Position numbers and translations under genes: made by a program. A DNA stretch of 64,000 bases from Cavia porcellus (Eukaryota > Chordata > Mammalia > Rodentia > Caviidae). Below the pieces are notes generated by a model. It was not told where the DNA came from, did no database searches, and saw only the letters and a list, made by a program, of their open reading frames with translations. Location: positions 67,693,494 through 67,757,493 of the forward strand of contig NW_026947490.1 in the NCBI RefSeq assembly GCF_034190915.1, in the 5' to 3' direction. This document shows positions 35,100 through 47,044 of this stretch, piece after piece. How positions within the stretch are numbered: position 1 is the stretch's first letter; every line of letters starts with the position of its first letter.

Positions 35100-35956
35100 G
35101 CTGCTTCTCTCCCTGTTGGGCCTTTTCAGTTTTCATTCATTTAGTCTGCTTTATTTAGAAGTGGTTCACAATTTAATCTTTTTGTGAAGATTTCTCTGAC
35201 TACTCTCTAATTTACATATCTGCAGCAATTAGCTATATGAAAAATTTCATCAATTTTGTATTTTCTTTTTTTTGTTTGAGAGACAATGTTTTCTAAGTAT
35301 AATGTACCTAAAAGGAGAATGACATCTGATATACATGAAACTTATTTTTGAACACAAAGAAAATGTTTCTGTTTCATAGTTCTTAGTATAAAAGTACTAT
35401 CTACTATACTTTGTTGAGACATTGGCATAATAAATCTTTTAATCTAAGTACATTTTGAGCATTTACACATAAAATTGAAAGCATTTAATCGAAGAGAGAA
35501 TTGTTCCATCTAAAGCGTCAACTTTTCTTACTATGGGAAAAAATTCCAGATTCCCTGCCTTCATTAGGAGTAAGAATGAGACTTAACAGATTGATAGCTC
35601 TTGACCACCTGAAAGTCTCTGACTACCACTTTTCTGATGTGTCACATCACAGTATGAGTTCTCACCAGTGTGATTGCTCAAGTGACCCAGCAGAAACAGT
35701 TGCTAGGAACTGCTGATCTAGAACCTCGATTTCATAGCAGCAGTCCAGCCTGCAAAGGGCCTGAGTGTGTAATGCTAGGCACTGTGGGACTAAGGTGGTC
35801 ATGGAAGCACTTACTTAACTTTACAGTTGCATCAGAGAACTAGCCACATGCAGCACACCGTGAATGAGTGTGACTGTTTCCCAATGGGACTTCTTCACAA
35901 AAATGAGGTGGACAGAGTGTTACCATGTTATTAATAAACTTCTTTCATCATTTTAG
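35097..35956. other. Intron upstream of exon 3, non-repeat
   Basis: AT-rich single-copy-looking DNA. A 71-codon open frame at 35501-35716 shows no known domain and no splice context, so I do not call it coding. Confidence 0.5.
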
Positions 35957-36027
35957 TTGAAAGAAGCACAGGATCGACACAAAGAAGCTGTACAGCGTGC
36001 TGAGAAGATGGAAGGTCACCTACAAAA
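35957..36027 (+). CDS. ANKRD26-like: ANKRD26-family coiled-coil gene, exon 3 of 4 seen
   Basis: TCATTTTAG precedes 35957 and CAAAA|GTATAA follows 36027. The 71-bp exon starts at a codon boundary and ends with two spare bases. It encodes LKEAQDRHKEAVQRAEKMEG and then HLQ(K). This matches the ANKRD26-family segment LQEAQDRHTEAVRCAEKMQD from the C-terminal half of the protein. If read through, the donor would lead into a stop soon after, which supports the splice at 36027. Its phase is compatible with direct joining to exon 2, but in the known family hundreds of residues lie between these two segments. Confidence 0.88.
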
Positions 36028-36173
36028 GTATAACTTAAAGCATTGTATGCAATAATCTGTGTATTTATAAAGTAAATAGACACTATAGTCTGATCATTAC
36101 ATCAGTTATGATAATAAATAAATGTGGCCAAAGCCAGGGGAAATTTTCATGTTAACTTCAAATTCATATATTA

Positions 36174-36265
36174 GGCCTGGGGATGTAGCCCAGAAATTGA
36201 ATGCAAGCTTTGCCTGCATATGAACCTGGATTCACTTCCCAGCACCACAATAGGGAACAATAAAA
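36174..36265 (+). mobile_element. Diverged ID-like SINE
   Basis: GGCCTGGGGATGTAGCCCAG and GGATTCACTTCCCAGCACC represent the box A and box B ends, followed by an A-rich tail. It lies in the intron between exons 3 and 4. Confidence 0.75.
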
Positions 36266-36472
36266 AAAGAAAAATGTTTAGTTTTTGTTGTCCCTAAATT
36301 ATGCACATTATTCAAAAAACAATACAGAAAAATGAAGCAGTAATGATTATGTATAATGTTTTATTTTTAAATTTTAAGAACTTATGTAATACCTTTTCAA
36401 ATGTTTATTTAGAAATCAGGTGGCATTTTTAAAACTGTTCTGTAAAAATAGCTTTTCAAATATATATTTTAG

Positions 36473-36566
36473 GCTTAAACTTGAAAATTCCAAGTTAAAA
36501 GTTACGATAAAAAAGCAAACAGAAGAAAATGAACAGCTTCAGAAAAACCTGACAATTGCAAATTCG
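36473..36566 (+). CDS. ANKRD26-like: ANKRD26-family coiled-coil gene, exon 4 of 4 seen
   Basis: TATATTTTAG precedes 36473 and TCG|GTAAGT, a consensus-strength donor, follows 36566. The 94-bp exon completes a Lys codon begun by exon 3. It adds 31 codons, LKLENSKLKVTIKKQ... ending QKNLTIANS, at a codon boundary. The joined text HLQK-LKLENSKLKVTIKKQ parallels HMQK-LEIENAKLKVTVKKQ of ANKRD26, so exons 3 and 4 clearly belong together. No following exon was found in the remaining 27 kb. Confidence 0.9.
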
Positions 36567-38150
36567 GTAAGTCGGTTTTTTAGTAATTTCTATCAGACTA
36601 AATAGGAACTTTTATTTTTTTAGTAGTAGTATACAGGAATATTTTAGGCAGTTGACTGAATAAAATATTTGATGTATTCATATCAGTATAACCAGTACTA
36701 GAGCAAGTCCTTTTAATACAAGGTGACTGAATTCATAAAATGAATCCTTTGGTTATAAGATTCTAAAGACTGTGACAGCATAAAACAAATGTTTTGTTCT
36801 AACCACATTTTGCTGATCCACTCTCTATTGAAGGCCTGTAGTCATTTTCACCTTTTTGGTCTTGTGAACAACATTGCCCTGGACACTGGTGTACAACTGT
36901 CTGGGTCATTGCTGATATATCAGAAAGAAATTGAAGTGATTTCTCTTGTAATCTAAGCCCTTCTGTGTGGTTTTAGAAATGAATTGTGATTTGTATTCCT
37001 CATCAAGAATGGATACTAGATTCTTATTTAGACAGCTCCCCCACCAAGGAATGTGTTTTCCATTTGGATTTTTCAAAAAGAGAGGAGATGCCAGTGAAAA
37101 AGTAGAAATGACTCCTTGATCAGTGGCACCTCCCAGAATATCCTATCTAGCACTGTAAGTTTAGAAATGAACTATTTTCCATTGATTTGTGTTCTCTGGC
37201 CTTTCAAAGATTTAACAGTCCCACTTTAGAGAATATGTATGTGTAACTTTGAATGCCACTTTGCTAATATATAAACAAAACTGTGCAACTATTTACCAGG
37301 TAAAACAGAACTCTTCTTTCCTTGATGCTTTCCTTGGTAGAATGACACTTGCAAACACTGCATTGGGAAGACTACATTGCCACAGTGAGATAGCTGCTTC
37401 CACTACTTGGTATCATTAAGGCACAGTAGCTAGATATTCATATCATCCATTTTATAGACATACCTCTCAGGACCCTGGAGTACCTGTATTGACTGGTCTT
37501 TCTCATGGCCAGAGAGACACTGAAAACCCTTTTCTCTGAATTTCATGTCAATCTCATTTTTAGCATACTTCTTCTACATGTCATGTGACCATATGTTGAT
37601 GAATATCCTCTGAGAGTGAGACTCACAGGAGGTATCACTTACACAGTGTCTTTCATAAAAGTATAAGGCAACAATCTTTGAGAGATTGGTAATAGTACTC
37701 AAAACCTAGTAATATCAAAAATGGTGGGGGATTTTCTGTACATTCACATGGAAGTGAACTGGGAATAGACAGTAAAATTATTAGCCACATTGAAGTTGCT
37801 GTGAATGAGAAGTGTAATGAAAACCCTTTCAGCCCTCCTATGCAGTAGCCCCAACTTATCTAGGACATTTCCATATCATGCACCCTAATCTTCAGATTAC
37901 CTGGGTTAAGATTTTTGATATACACAATTTTTTCTGAATTGGGAAGGGACAGTTGTATCTGTCTCAAGCCTCCAAAGAATACAGTTGAGTGTTGCTCTGA
38001 AAGAAGCCTCAGGACAAGACTGCAGCACGTTTGAAAGTATTCAAAGCAAAACAAACAGTAGCATGTGTCCCTGTCCCCACTGCAGGCCCCAGCAAGCAGC
38101 ATACTCCCGCCACTGTCACTGCAGGCAGTGGGACACTGTCTTAGCTACTT
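36567..38150. other. Intron downstream of exon 4, largely non-repeat
   Basis: About 36805-36930 faintly resembles the antisense ORF2 C-terminus of a very old L1. The rest shows no clear repeat or exon, and frames such as 37860-38102 (minus) look accidental. Confidence 0.5.
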
Positions 38151-38869
38151 AACTACTTAATAAAACTAGCGGGACAGAGGGAATTACATATTGTCATCTT
38201 AAAAATAGTTGTTCAAGTTACAGGATTAAAGCATACAAAGTGGACATTCAAAAAGTAAGACTGCAAATAGTTGTGTTCAGTGATCCAACAAAAACTCAGT
38301 AATATGGTCATCTATCTTAACACACCTAACCACACTTGCAGTTGTATCCTTTAGAGCACTTTTCTTCCCTCTGTTTTTTACAACAAAATTTACACAATTT
38401 GGGATTTATTACTCCATAGTTCTTATTACTATTTTTTTGGAAGAGAATAAAACCAAATATGACAAAACAAAGCAGTTAGTCAAAACAAAGGATAGACATA
38501 GTACATGCTGTAAAAACAGAATACAAGAATCAACAATGGTTACCATAATGCCTCTTGCTTCCTTAAAAAGAATTGCCTATATCATTAGGTATAACAAAAT
38601 TGAACAAAACAGTACAGAACAAAACCAATAAAACCTAAACATTGGAGACATTACAGGACTTCAAAAGAAGACAATAGTCAAACCAGAATGGGCATCATAG
38701 TGAATCTTACTGCCTTCGAAGTAGTTGCCTATACCCTCAAACTTGATACTATCAAACAACGGAACAGAGTAAAATCAGTCAAAACAAGATAGTGGGAGTA
38801 CTACAGGGCTTCAAATCAAGTTAATAGGAAATTTTAAAAAGTTACTATAATATATACTGCTAATTTTTT
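38151..38869 (-). mobile_element. Antisense L1 3' fragments
   Basis: 38160-38400 parallels the L1 3'UTR/ORF2-proximal text at 52730-52900. A T-run at about 38432 then starts a fresh L1 tail (TTTTTTTGGAAGAGAATAAAACC), with ~150-bp 3'UTR units to about 38865. At least two truncated L1 tails are adjacent here. Confidence 0.65.
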
Positions 38870-39483
38870 CTCTTAATTAAAAAAATAATAAATAAATTTT
38901 TTATGAGTAAGGGGGAGATTGGGATAAAAGAGGACATAACAGCCAACAATACAGGTCAAAGAGGACAATTTCAGCAACCTAGTGCTTCACCACAACATAA
39001 CCCAACATAATAGTAGTTACCATAGTTTCTCTTTCCTTGAAATATTTGAATATAACTTCGTATACTATAGCATCAAACATATCAAGACAGTGTGAAACCA
39101 TTCAAACGGATGAAAGTATTACAGGGTATTTAGAACCAGCTAATGGAAAACGAATAATGGTTTCTCTATTATCTTTTGCCTATGAAAATTTTTGTTTATA
39201 CTATTGCATATAATAAAATCCAATAAGATACAACATGATAAAACCAATGGAGAGAGAAGAGCAACAGTTTGTTGGGACTTCAAAACAAGATGATATTAAA
39301 TCAGAATTAGCTATTATGATGTCTTGTTTCCTTCAAAACAGCTGTTAATTTCATCACAGACAAGAATATCAAACAGCCCAGAATAAAGCCATTCCAATTA
39401 ATGAGTGAAAACTTTATAAGGCTTCAAAGCCACATAATGCAGAATCATGATTACCACATACTTTTATATATTTCAATCATTTC

Positions 39484-42400
39484 TTACAATAGGGAAACTA
39501 TTCGGTATTCATACATGTGAGTTTGATTTATTTCACTTATGAGTACGGTCTCAAGCTGCGTCCATTTAGTTATAAATATCTCAATGTAATCATTCTTTAC
39601 AGCTGAGTAGTACTCCATTGTATAAGAATACCACAACTTTTTTATCGATTCCTCAGTTGATAGACACTTGGGTTGTTTCCAAGATCTGGTGATTACAAAT
39701 TGTGCTGTTATAAACACAGGTGCACATTTATCACTGTGGTATGACACTTTCAGTTCTTCTGGGAATATGTCTAGAAGTGGAATAGCTGGGTCAAATGGGA
39801 CTTCCAATCCCAGGTTTTGAGAAATCTCCAGACTGACCTCCACAATGGTTGCACCAGTCTACACTCCCACCAACAGTGTAGGAGAGTTCCTTTTTACCCA
39901 CAGCCTCTCCAGCATTTGTTATTGATGGTTTTCTTGATCCTGGCCATCCTTTCAGGAGTGAGATGGAATTTCAGTGTGGTTTTAATTTGCATTTCTCTAA
40001 TGACTAATGATGATGAACATTTTTTCATGTATTTATTTGCCATTTGTATTTCATCTGAGAAGTGTGTAGTCATCTCGGATGCCCATTTTTGGATTGGGTC
40101 TTTGAATTTTGGGGGCCTGATTTTTTAAAATTCTTTATATGTTTTAGACAGAAGTTCTTTGTCTGAGGGACAGTTCACTACGATTTTTTCCCACTTTGTG
40201 GGTTTTCTTTTCTTTGTGGAGATTTCTTTTGGCATGCAGAAACGTTTTAATAAGAGGTGGTCCCAATTATTGATTCTGGGACGTATTTCCCATGCGGTTT
40301 GAGTCCTGTTCATGAATTCTCTACCTACCCCTATGTCTTCAAGGTTTCTACCCACTTTGTCTTCCAATCGATTTAGTGTTTCTGTTTTAATATTCAGATC
40401 TTTGATCCATTTAGATTTTAATTTAGTACATGGTGATAGGCATGGGTCTAGTTTTAGTTTTCGGCAAATGAAGAGCCAGTTTTTCCAAAACCATTTATTA
40501 AAGAGACTGTCGTTCTTCCAGTGAAGCTGTTTGGCTCCTTTATCAAAGATAAGTTGTTTGAGTGTGTTTGTCGTTGTGGTTGTATCTTCTAATCTATTCC
40601 ATTGATCTTCGGCTCTGTTTTGATTCCAGTACCATGTTGATTTTACAATGGTTGCTTTATAGTATAACTTTAAGTCAGGGATTGTGATGCCTCCTGCCTT
40701 GTCTTTGTTGCTTAGAACTGTCTTTGCTATTCTAGGTCTCCAGATGAATTTTAGGAGTGATTTCTCTAGATGTATGAGGTATGTTGATGGTATTCTTATT
40801 GAAATTGCATTGAATCTTTATAAGAGTTTTGGAAGAATGACCATTTTCACAATATTTATTCTTCCTATCCATGATCAGGGATGTTTCCATTTTCTGAGAC
40901 CCTCTTCAATTTCTTTTTTCAGTGTATTATAATTTTCCCTGTATGGGTCTTTCACTTCCTTCATAGGAGTAATTCCTAAATCTTTCATTTTTTTGATTGT
41001 TAGTGTGAAGGGTGTGGCTTCTCTTCTCTCTGTGATTTTGTAGTTAATGTATAGGAATGCTATTGATTTTTGAGTATTGACTTTGTATCCAGCTACATTG
41101 ATGAATTTATGTATTATATCTAGGAGACTTTTGATGGAGCTTTGGGGATTTTCTATGTAGAGTATCATGTCATCTGCAAGCAATGATAATTTAGCTTCTT
41201 CTTTTCCTGTCTTTTCCCCTTTTATTTCTCTCTCTTGTCTAATTGCTCTGGCTAGTATTTCCAGTACTGTATTAAATAGGTGTGGTGATAAAGGACATCC
41301 TTGTCTTGAGCCTGATTTTAAAGTAAAGGCCTTCAATTTTTGACCATTTAGTATGATACTGGCTGTTGGTTTGTCGTAGATGGCCTTTATTATATTGAGG
41401 TATAGACCATCTATTCCAATTTTCTGTAAAGTTCTTATCATGAATGAATGTTGGACCTTATTCTGCATCTATAGAAATGATCATGTGATTCTTATTTTTG
41501 GCTTTATTGATATGGTGGATTACACTTATTGAGTTACATGTGTTGAACCATCCCTGCATGCCTGGGATAAATCCCATTTGGTCATGGTGTATAATCGTTT
41601 GATGATTTGCTGCATTCTATTTGCCAATATTTTATTGAAGATTTTTGCATCTGTGTTCATTAGGGAGATCGGTCCATAGTTCTCTTTTTTAGTTGGGTCT
41701 TTCTCAGGTTTTGGTACTAGAGTAATATTTGCTCCCAGGAATGACTTAGGAAAGATGACTTCCCTTTCAATTTCATTGAAGAATTTGAGTAGTGTCGGCA
41801 TTAGGTCTTCTTTGTATTTCTTGTAGAATTTTGCAGTGAATCCGTCTGGGCCTGGGCTCTTCTTTGTAGGTAAGGACTTAATTACATTTTCAATTTCATT
41901 AATAGAAATTGGGTTATTCAGCAGTTTTACATCCTCTTGATCTAGCTTTGGTACTTCATATGTTTCTAAGAATCTGTCTATTTCTTCTGTGTTATCAAAC
42001 CTTTGAGAGTAGAGGTTTTCGAAATAGGTGTTGATAATTTTCTCTATTTCTGTAGAGTCTGTAGTGATTTCACCTTTTTCATTTCTTATTGCATGAATTT
42101 GAGGTTTTTCTTCCCTTTTTAAAATAAGGTTGGCTAGGGGCTTATCAATTTTATTTATTCTTTCAAAGAACCAACTCTGATTCATTGATTCTTTGAATTG
42201 TTTTCTTCGTCTCTATTGCATTGATTTCTGCTCTGATTTTTATAATTTCCTCTCTTCTTTTGGCTTTGGTCTTGACTTGCTCTTCTTTTTCTAGCTATTT
42301 GAGGTGTAGCATCAGGTTATTTATTTGTATTCATTCTGTTTTCCTGATGTGGGAACTCAGTGCAATAAATTTTCCTCTGAGGATGGCTTTCATTGCATCC

Positions 42401-43336
42401 CACAGATTCCAGTAAGTTGTGCTTGTATTTTCATTTTCTTGTAGATATTGTTTAATTTCTTCTTTAATTTCCCCTGTGACCCACTGATTACTCAAGAGTG
42501 TGTTATTCAATTTCCATGTTTTTGTGGGATTTTTGAAGTATCTTTTATCATTAATTTGTAATTTCATGGCGCTATGATCTGATAATATGCAAGGGATAAT
42601 TTGAACTTTTTAAAATGTTTTAAATATATTTTATAATTAATAATAAAATAAAATATATTTTATAATTAATTTAATTATAAATAATTAAATATGTTTTAAT
42701 TATTTAAATATGTTCTGAAAGCTCATATATGGTCTAGTTTAGAGAATGACCCATGTACTGCTGAGAATAATGTGTATTCTGTTGTTGTTGGATGGAACAC
42801 TGTATATGTCTATCAAGTCCACTTGTTCACGTGTGTGATTCAGTTCTGTTATTTCTTTGCTGATTTTCTGTCTGGTTGATCTGTTCCTTGGTGTCAATGG
42901 TGTGTTAAGGTCTGTTACAATTATGTTACTGATAATTTGATTTTTCATTTCTGTTAATACTTGTTTTGTGTAACTGGGTGCTCTGGAATTTGGTGCATAT
43001 ATATTTAAGAGACTTATCTCTTCCTCTTGAAATTTTCCCCTAACAAGTATGTAGTGACTTTGTCTCTTTTGATCATTATTGGTTTAAAGTTCACAGTGTC
43101 TGCAAACAGAATGGCTACTCCTTTTTGGGGGGTGTTCCTGTTGCATGAACTATTGTTTTCCATCCTTTGACATTCAGTCTGTGAGTATCCTTTTGGGTTA
43201 GATGGGTTTCTTGTAGACAGCATGTGGTTGGATTTTGTTTCTTGACCCATTCTGCCAGTCTGTTTCTTTTAATTGGTGCATTGACACCATTTACATTAAT
43301 GGTTATAACTGTTATATGTTGGTTTATTGTTGACAT
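39484..43336 (-). pseudogene. L1 ORF2, broken but with intact RT core motif
   Basis: The start MSTINQHITVITINVNGVNA is at 43336. Long open pieces lie at 42185-41526 (RT fingers, [20 protein letters not shown]) and 41468-40875 (RT palm and thumb). The active-site motif reads LLADDMILY, so both catalytic aspartates are kept. The C-terminal piece at 39843-39484 ends at the ORF2 stop. An AT-rich insertion at about 42607-42712 and several frameshifts inactivate it. Confidence 0.9.
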
Positions 43337-43469
43337 GTTATCTTACTGCTGTTGCATCTTTATCTTTCTGTTCTGTTTAATTATCTGCTTTGCTCAGTGG
43401 TTTTTTCCTTTATGTATCTAAACTGTCTTTCAATATTTTTTGCAGGGTTGTCTTGTTGATCATGAATTT

Positions 43470-44419
43470 CTATAGCTGTTCTTTGTCATGGAAGTATCTT
43501 ATTTCACCATCGATTTTGAAGGATAGTTTTTCAGGGTACATCAGTCTAGGTTGGAAATCATTTTCCTTTAGGATCTGGAATATTTCACTCCATGCTTTTC
43601 TTGACTTTATTGTTTGTGCTGAGAAGTCTGCTGTGATTCTGATAGGTTTTCCTTGATAGGTGATCTGTATTTTCTCTCTGACAGCTTTTAATAACCTATT
43701 CTTGTGTTGGATTTCTGGGATGGTGATTACTATATGTCTGGGTGTAGTTTTATTTTGGTTATGACTATTTGGAGTTCTATATGCTTCACTGAACCTGATG
43801 TTGGTTTCCGATCTCATGCTTGGGAAATTTTCAGCTATTACTTCTCTAAATATCCTATTGATGTCCTTTATGTCGTCCCCTCTTTATCATTAATCCCTAT
43901 CAATCTTATATTGTTTTTCTTTGTGTCATCTTGCAGTTGTTGAATTGTTATTTCCTGATTCTTTATTTTTAAAAGATCTTTCCTGTTCACTAGCTGCAAT
44001 CTTGTCTTCAAGATCTGAAATTCTATCTTCACTTTCATTGAGGTGGCTTTTACAGCTTTCAGTGGAATTGTTGATTTCCTGTATATCCCTGTGCATCTGC
44101 TTTATGTATTCTGTTTGTTTCTTATATTGCTCATCTAGGGGTTCTACCTGTTTGTTTCATTCCTCCAATTTTTAAACTGGTTTTCTTTAGATATGTTCAG
44201 CATCTCTTTCATTTCTTTTATCATTTCTTCTTTTACCTGGGAGATTATTTCTAGTTTGAATTCCTTTAAAGCTTCCCAGAGTTGCTTGTTTATTTCAGAT
44301 GTTATTATGTGCGATTTTTGAGGTGTATGTCATATATTTTCTTCTATATACATCACTCCTAAGGTTTCTTGTGATGGGCTGGAGGTTTGAGATTGTAATT
44401 TGGTCTTTCATTTTGTCAT
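43470..44419 (-). pseudogene. L1 ORF1, broken
   Basis: The start is at 44419 on the minus strand. The RRM/C-terminal domain is open over 43817-43470 (EAYRTPNSHNQNKTTPRHIV, then IRITADFSAQTIKSRKAW). The coiled-coil part upstream has frameshifts. Confidence 0.85.
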
Positions 44420-44439
44420 TTTCCTGTATTTCTGTGTTT

Positions 44440-45010
44440 CAACTGTTTCAAGTGTTATTCGAAAGGTTCCTCAGGGTCTGTTCGAAATCCACTTCTATGC
44501 CCTCAGCTCCTGGGACTCTGGCACCCAGTTCCCCCAGGCCACTGGGCCTCTGGAACCGGTGGCCCTGGCCTGCTTGCTTAGAACTCCACAGTCCCAAACA
44601 AGCTGGGCTCCAGGGAAAGTGGGCACCTGCCTGCTTGCTTAGAACTCCACAGTTCTCCAAGCACAGCTGGAACAGGGAGGCGGATGCAGGTGCCCCAGAC
44701 CCACCTAGCTGTTCCAGTGCACCCAGAAGGCTTGAGGGTCCCAAACAAGCTGGGCTCATGGGAAAGTGTGTGGGGCACTTTCTCCAGGATGCTGGGCCTC
44801 TGGAACCGGTGACGCTCGCCTGCTTGCTTAGAACTCCATAGTCCTCCAAGCACACAGGGAGGCAGATGCAGGCACCCCAGACCCACCTATCTGTTCCAGT
44901 GTACCCAGAAATCTCGAGGGTCCCAAATAAGCTGAGCTTGGGAGAAAGTGTGTGGGGCACTTACCCCAGGACACTGGGCCTCTGGAACTGGTGGTGCTTG
45001 CCTCAAGTTT
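44440..45010 (-). repeat. L1 5'UTR tether plus tandem monomers, type 2
   Basis: After the shared tether (TATGCCCTCAGCTCCTGG, 44497), units containing CTGGGCCTCTGGAAC(C/T) start at 44542, 44792 and 44974. Inner phrases TGCTTGCTTAGAACTCCA and CCCAAACAAGCTGGGCTC repeat. The unit sequence is unrelated by eye to the type 1 monomers at 14.5 kb. Confidence 0.8.
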
Positions 45011-45480
45011 TATCTTTTTATTGGCTTTGCTTTTTCAGGCTAATCAGGGCAGGGTTTTTTTTTATTGTTCTTGTTCTGGGTTTTTTGGGGGGGTTTTTTG
45101 TGTCATGTTGTGTTTATTTCTTCTTGGTTTCTAAATTTCTTAGTTGTATTTTTCTTTTGTTCTATTCATCTTTCTGTCTTCCCATAACTATCCCTTTCCA
45201 CTTAATGGTACTTGCATGTAAATGAATATCATCTCTTTTTTCTGGTTTGCTTCATTATTCTTTTTCTGTCTCTCTCTTTTCTGTGCTGTTCTCCAGCCTC
45301 CCAAAAATCCAGTAATCATCCTTAGCCTTACAATTTGTTTCCTCTGCTTTTCTCCTCATTCATCTCTCTGTTTTTTCCTCATCCCTTTAAATACTACCCA
45401 AACATGGTAAAATCAATTTACCAAAAGGATGTTGGATGCTGTTATATAACTTGTAGATATGACAACATTGTAATTGTCCA
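45011..45480. other. T-rich DNA between two L1s, unclassified
   Basis: T- and CT-rich sequence that could belong to the 5' end of either neighbouring L1. No gene or defined repeat is seen. Confidence 0.4.
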
Positions 45481-46477
45481 GGGTAATCAATCACTGTAAT
45501 CCAGTAGCAAAGGATGAGATACTGAGCCAAATAAATATTAACTTCTCTCTCTTAATAAATTGAGAAGGCAAGATCTTGGGATAGACCCTAGAAGACAGCT
45601 CTGAGGAATAGACATGTCCTAGCAAAGCATCAATACTAGTGATAAAGCTATCTACCATAAGAAATCTATAAGCAAAACACAGAAAATTAACTATGGAAAA
45701 TGACATGAGACAGGAGAAAAATGCAGCCCCAGACCCCCTAGCCCAATCAGGACAAGTTCAGAGCACAGTTATATACAGGAAATTAGAAGCCACATGTTGG
45801 ATCATTCTGAAATTATAGTAGCAGAAATGAAAAAAAATAGATATTCCAGTAGGGAAAAATGCTCTCTCAGTTAAGAAAAATGATCAAAATGAAAGACATG
45901 TACAACAAATTTAGAATAGATACAGACTAAAAATTAGAAGTACTTAGGGAAAATGGTGGAAACCATGAGTGCCCAACATAGGAAAGAAATGGAAGCCATG
46001 AAACAGATCCAAATAGATATCCAGAATAAATATCTCATTGAAAGTATATGTAGTAGATTAAATGACAGCATAGAAAAATATCAGGTCTAGAAGACAGATT
46101 TCAGTTAGTGACCACAACAAGAACAATATCTCACAAATAACAAGGGACCATGAAAAATCAATCCACAAGCTCAAAGACAAAGCAAAGAAATTAAACGAGT
46201 TAATGAGAAAGCCAAAAATAGCTCAAACATCATTAAAAATTTCTGTCCAGAAGTAATGGCAAAAATTTTTCCAAACACGGATAAAGAATTTGACATAACA
46301 AATGAGACTTATAGAACTCCAATCAGCCATGAATGAAATAAATCTATGCCAAAGCATAAAATAAAGCTGCAGAAACTCAGCACAATAATAGAATATTAAA
46401 ATCTGCTACAGAAAAAAAAAGATCAGCTATAAAGGAAAGCCCATCAGAATCACAAAACTTCAAATCAAGTAGCACTT

Positions 46478-47044
46478 TATTGGAGACCACTATGAAGCAG
46501 TTCTGAGTAGGATTTGACTTTTACTAATTGGCTTTCTATGTTTATCTGTGAGTCTGTCCTAGGCATCAGCCCCTTACTGGCAATGGGAACTGATTCATAG
46601 GAAGTGAATCTCTATGCATCACTGGTCCTGGCTGAGGCCAGAGATACCCCAAAAGGGCAAGATAAGACCACAGCTGTGGACACTTGGCTCCAACCCCAAT
46701 TAACAAGATAGAGACTGCAGCTACAAAAATTACTCCTACACTCTCACTTCTACTATGTCTTCATAATAAGACAGTGTTAGTAAATTGACTTCATTTATTA
46801 CTTGGAAACATCCTTAAAGTGACTCCCAAGGTCCTGCTCATTGCCTGCACTTTCCTCAATTTCCCCACCTTTTGTCCTTGGTCCTAATAAAAATGGGCTG
46901 ATCCAAAGAAGTCTTTGTCGTAGCCCTCAGAGTCTTGAGCTGAGCTAAAGGCTGGAGTCCTAAAACCATACAATTAGTCTCTTTTTTATTTAAACCTCCA
47001 CTGTACACTTGCTTGAGAGATCAGCAACCTAGGTCAGGACCCAA
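46478..47044. mobile_element. Unclassified 567-bp insertion flanked by 8-bp direct repeats
   Basis: TAGCACTT occurs at 46470-46477 and 47045-47052, and the L1 ORF1 text is continuous across the two copies once the insert is removed. The insert has no poly-A end, does not start TG and end CA, and shows no strong inverted ends. A CCTAATAAAAATGGG polyadenylation-like site lies near 46882. An LTR with irregular ends or a hAT-type DNA element (8-bp duplications) are both possible. Confidence 0.6.

Larger units (their letters stand above)
38870..45010 (-). mobile_element. Near full-length antisense L1 with a different monomeric 5'UTR
   Basis: From right to left it holds 5'UTR monomers (about 45005-44440), ORF1 (44419 to about 43470), ORF2 (43336 to 39484) and 3'UTR (39483-38870). 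It aligns closely with the 8843-14956 element across coding and 3' parts. Frames are broken in several places, so it is inactive, but it is among the better-preserved L1s here. Confidence 0.9.

Noticed and set aside
44299..44841. A 180-codon + strand frame with repeated CLLRTP motifs, and minus-strand frames over the same DNA
   Set aside because: These are translations of the L1 5'UTR monomers, not genes.
38870..45010. A possible intact, mobile L1
   Set aside because: The RT core is kept, but ORF1 and ORF2 are split by several frameshifts and an AT-rich insertion.
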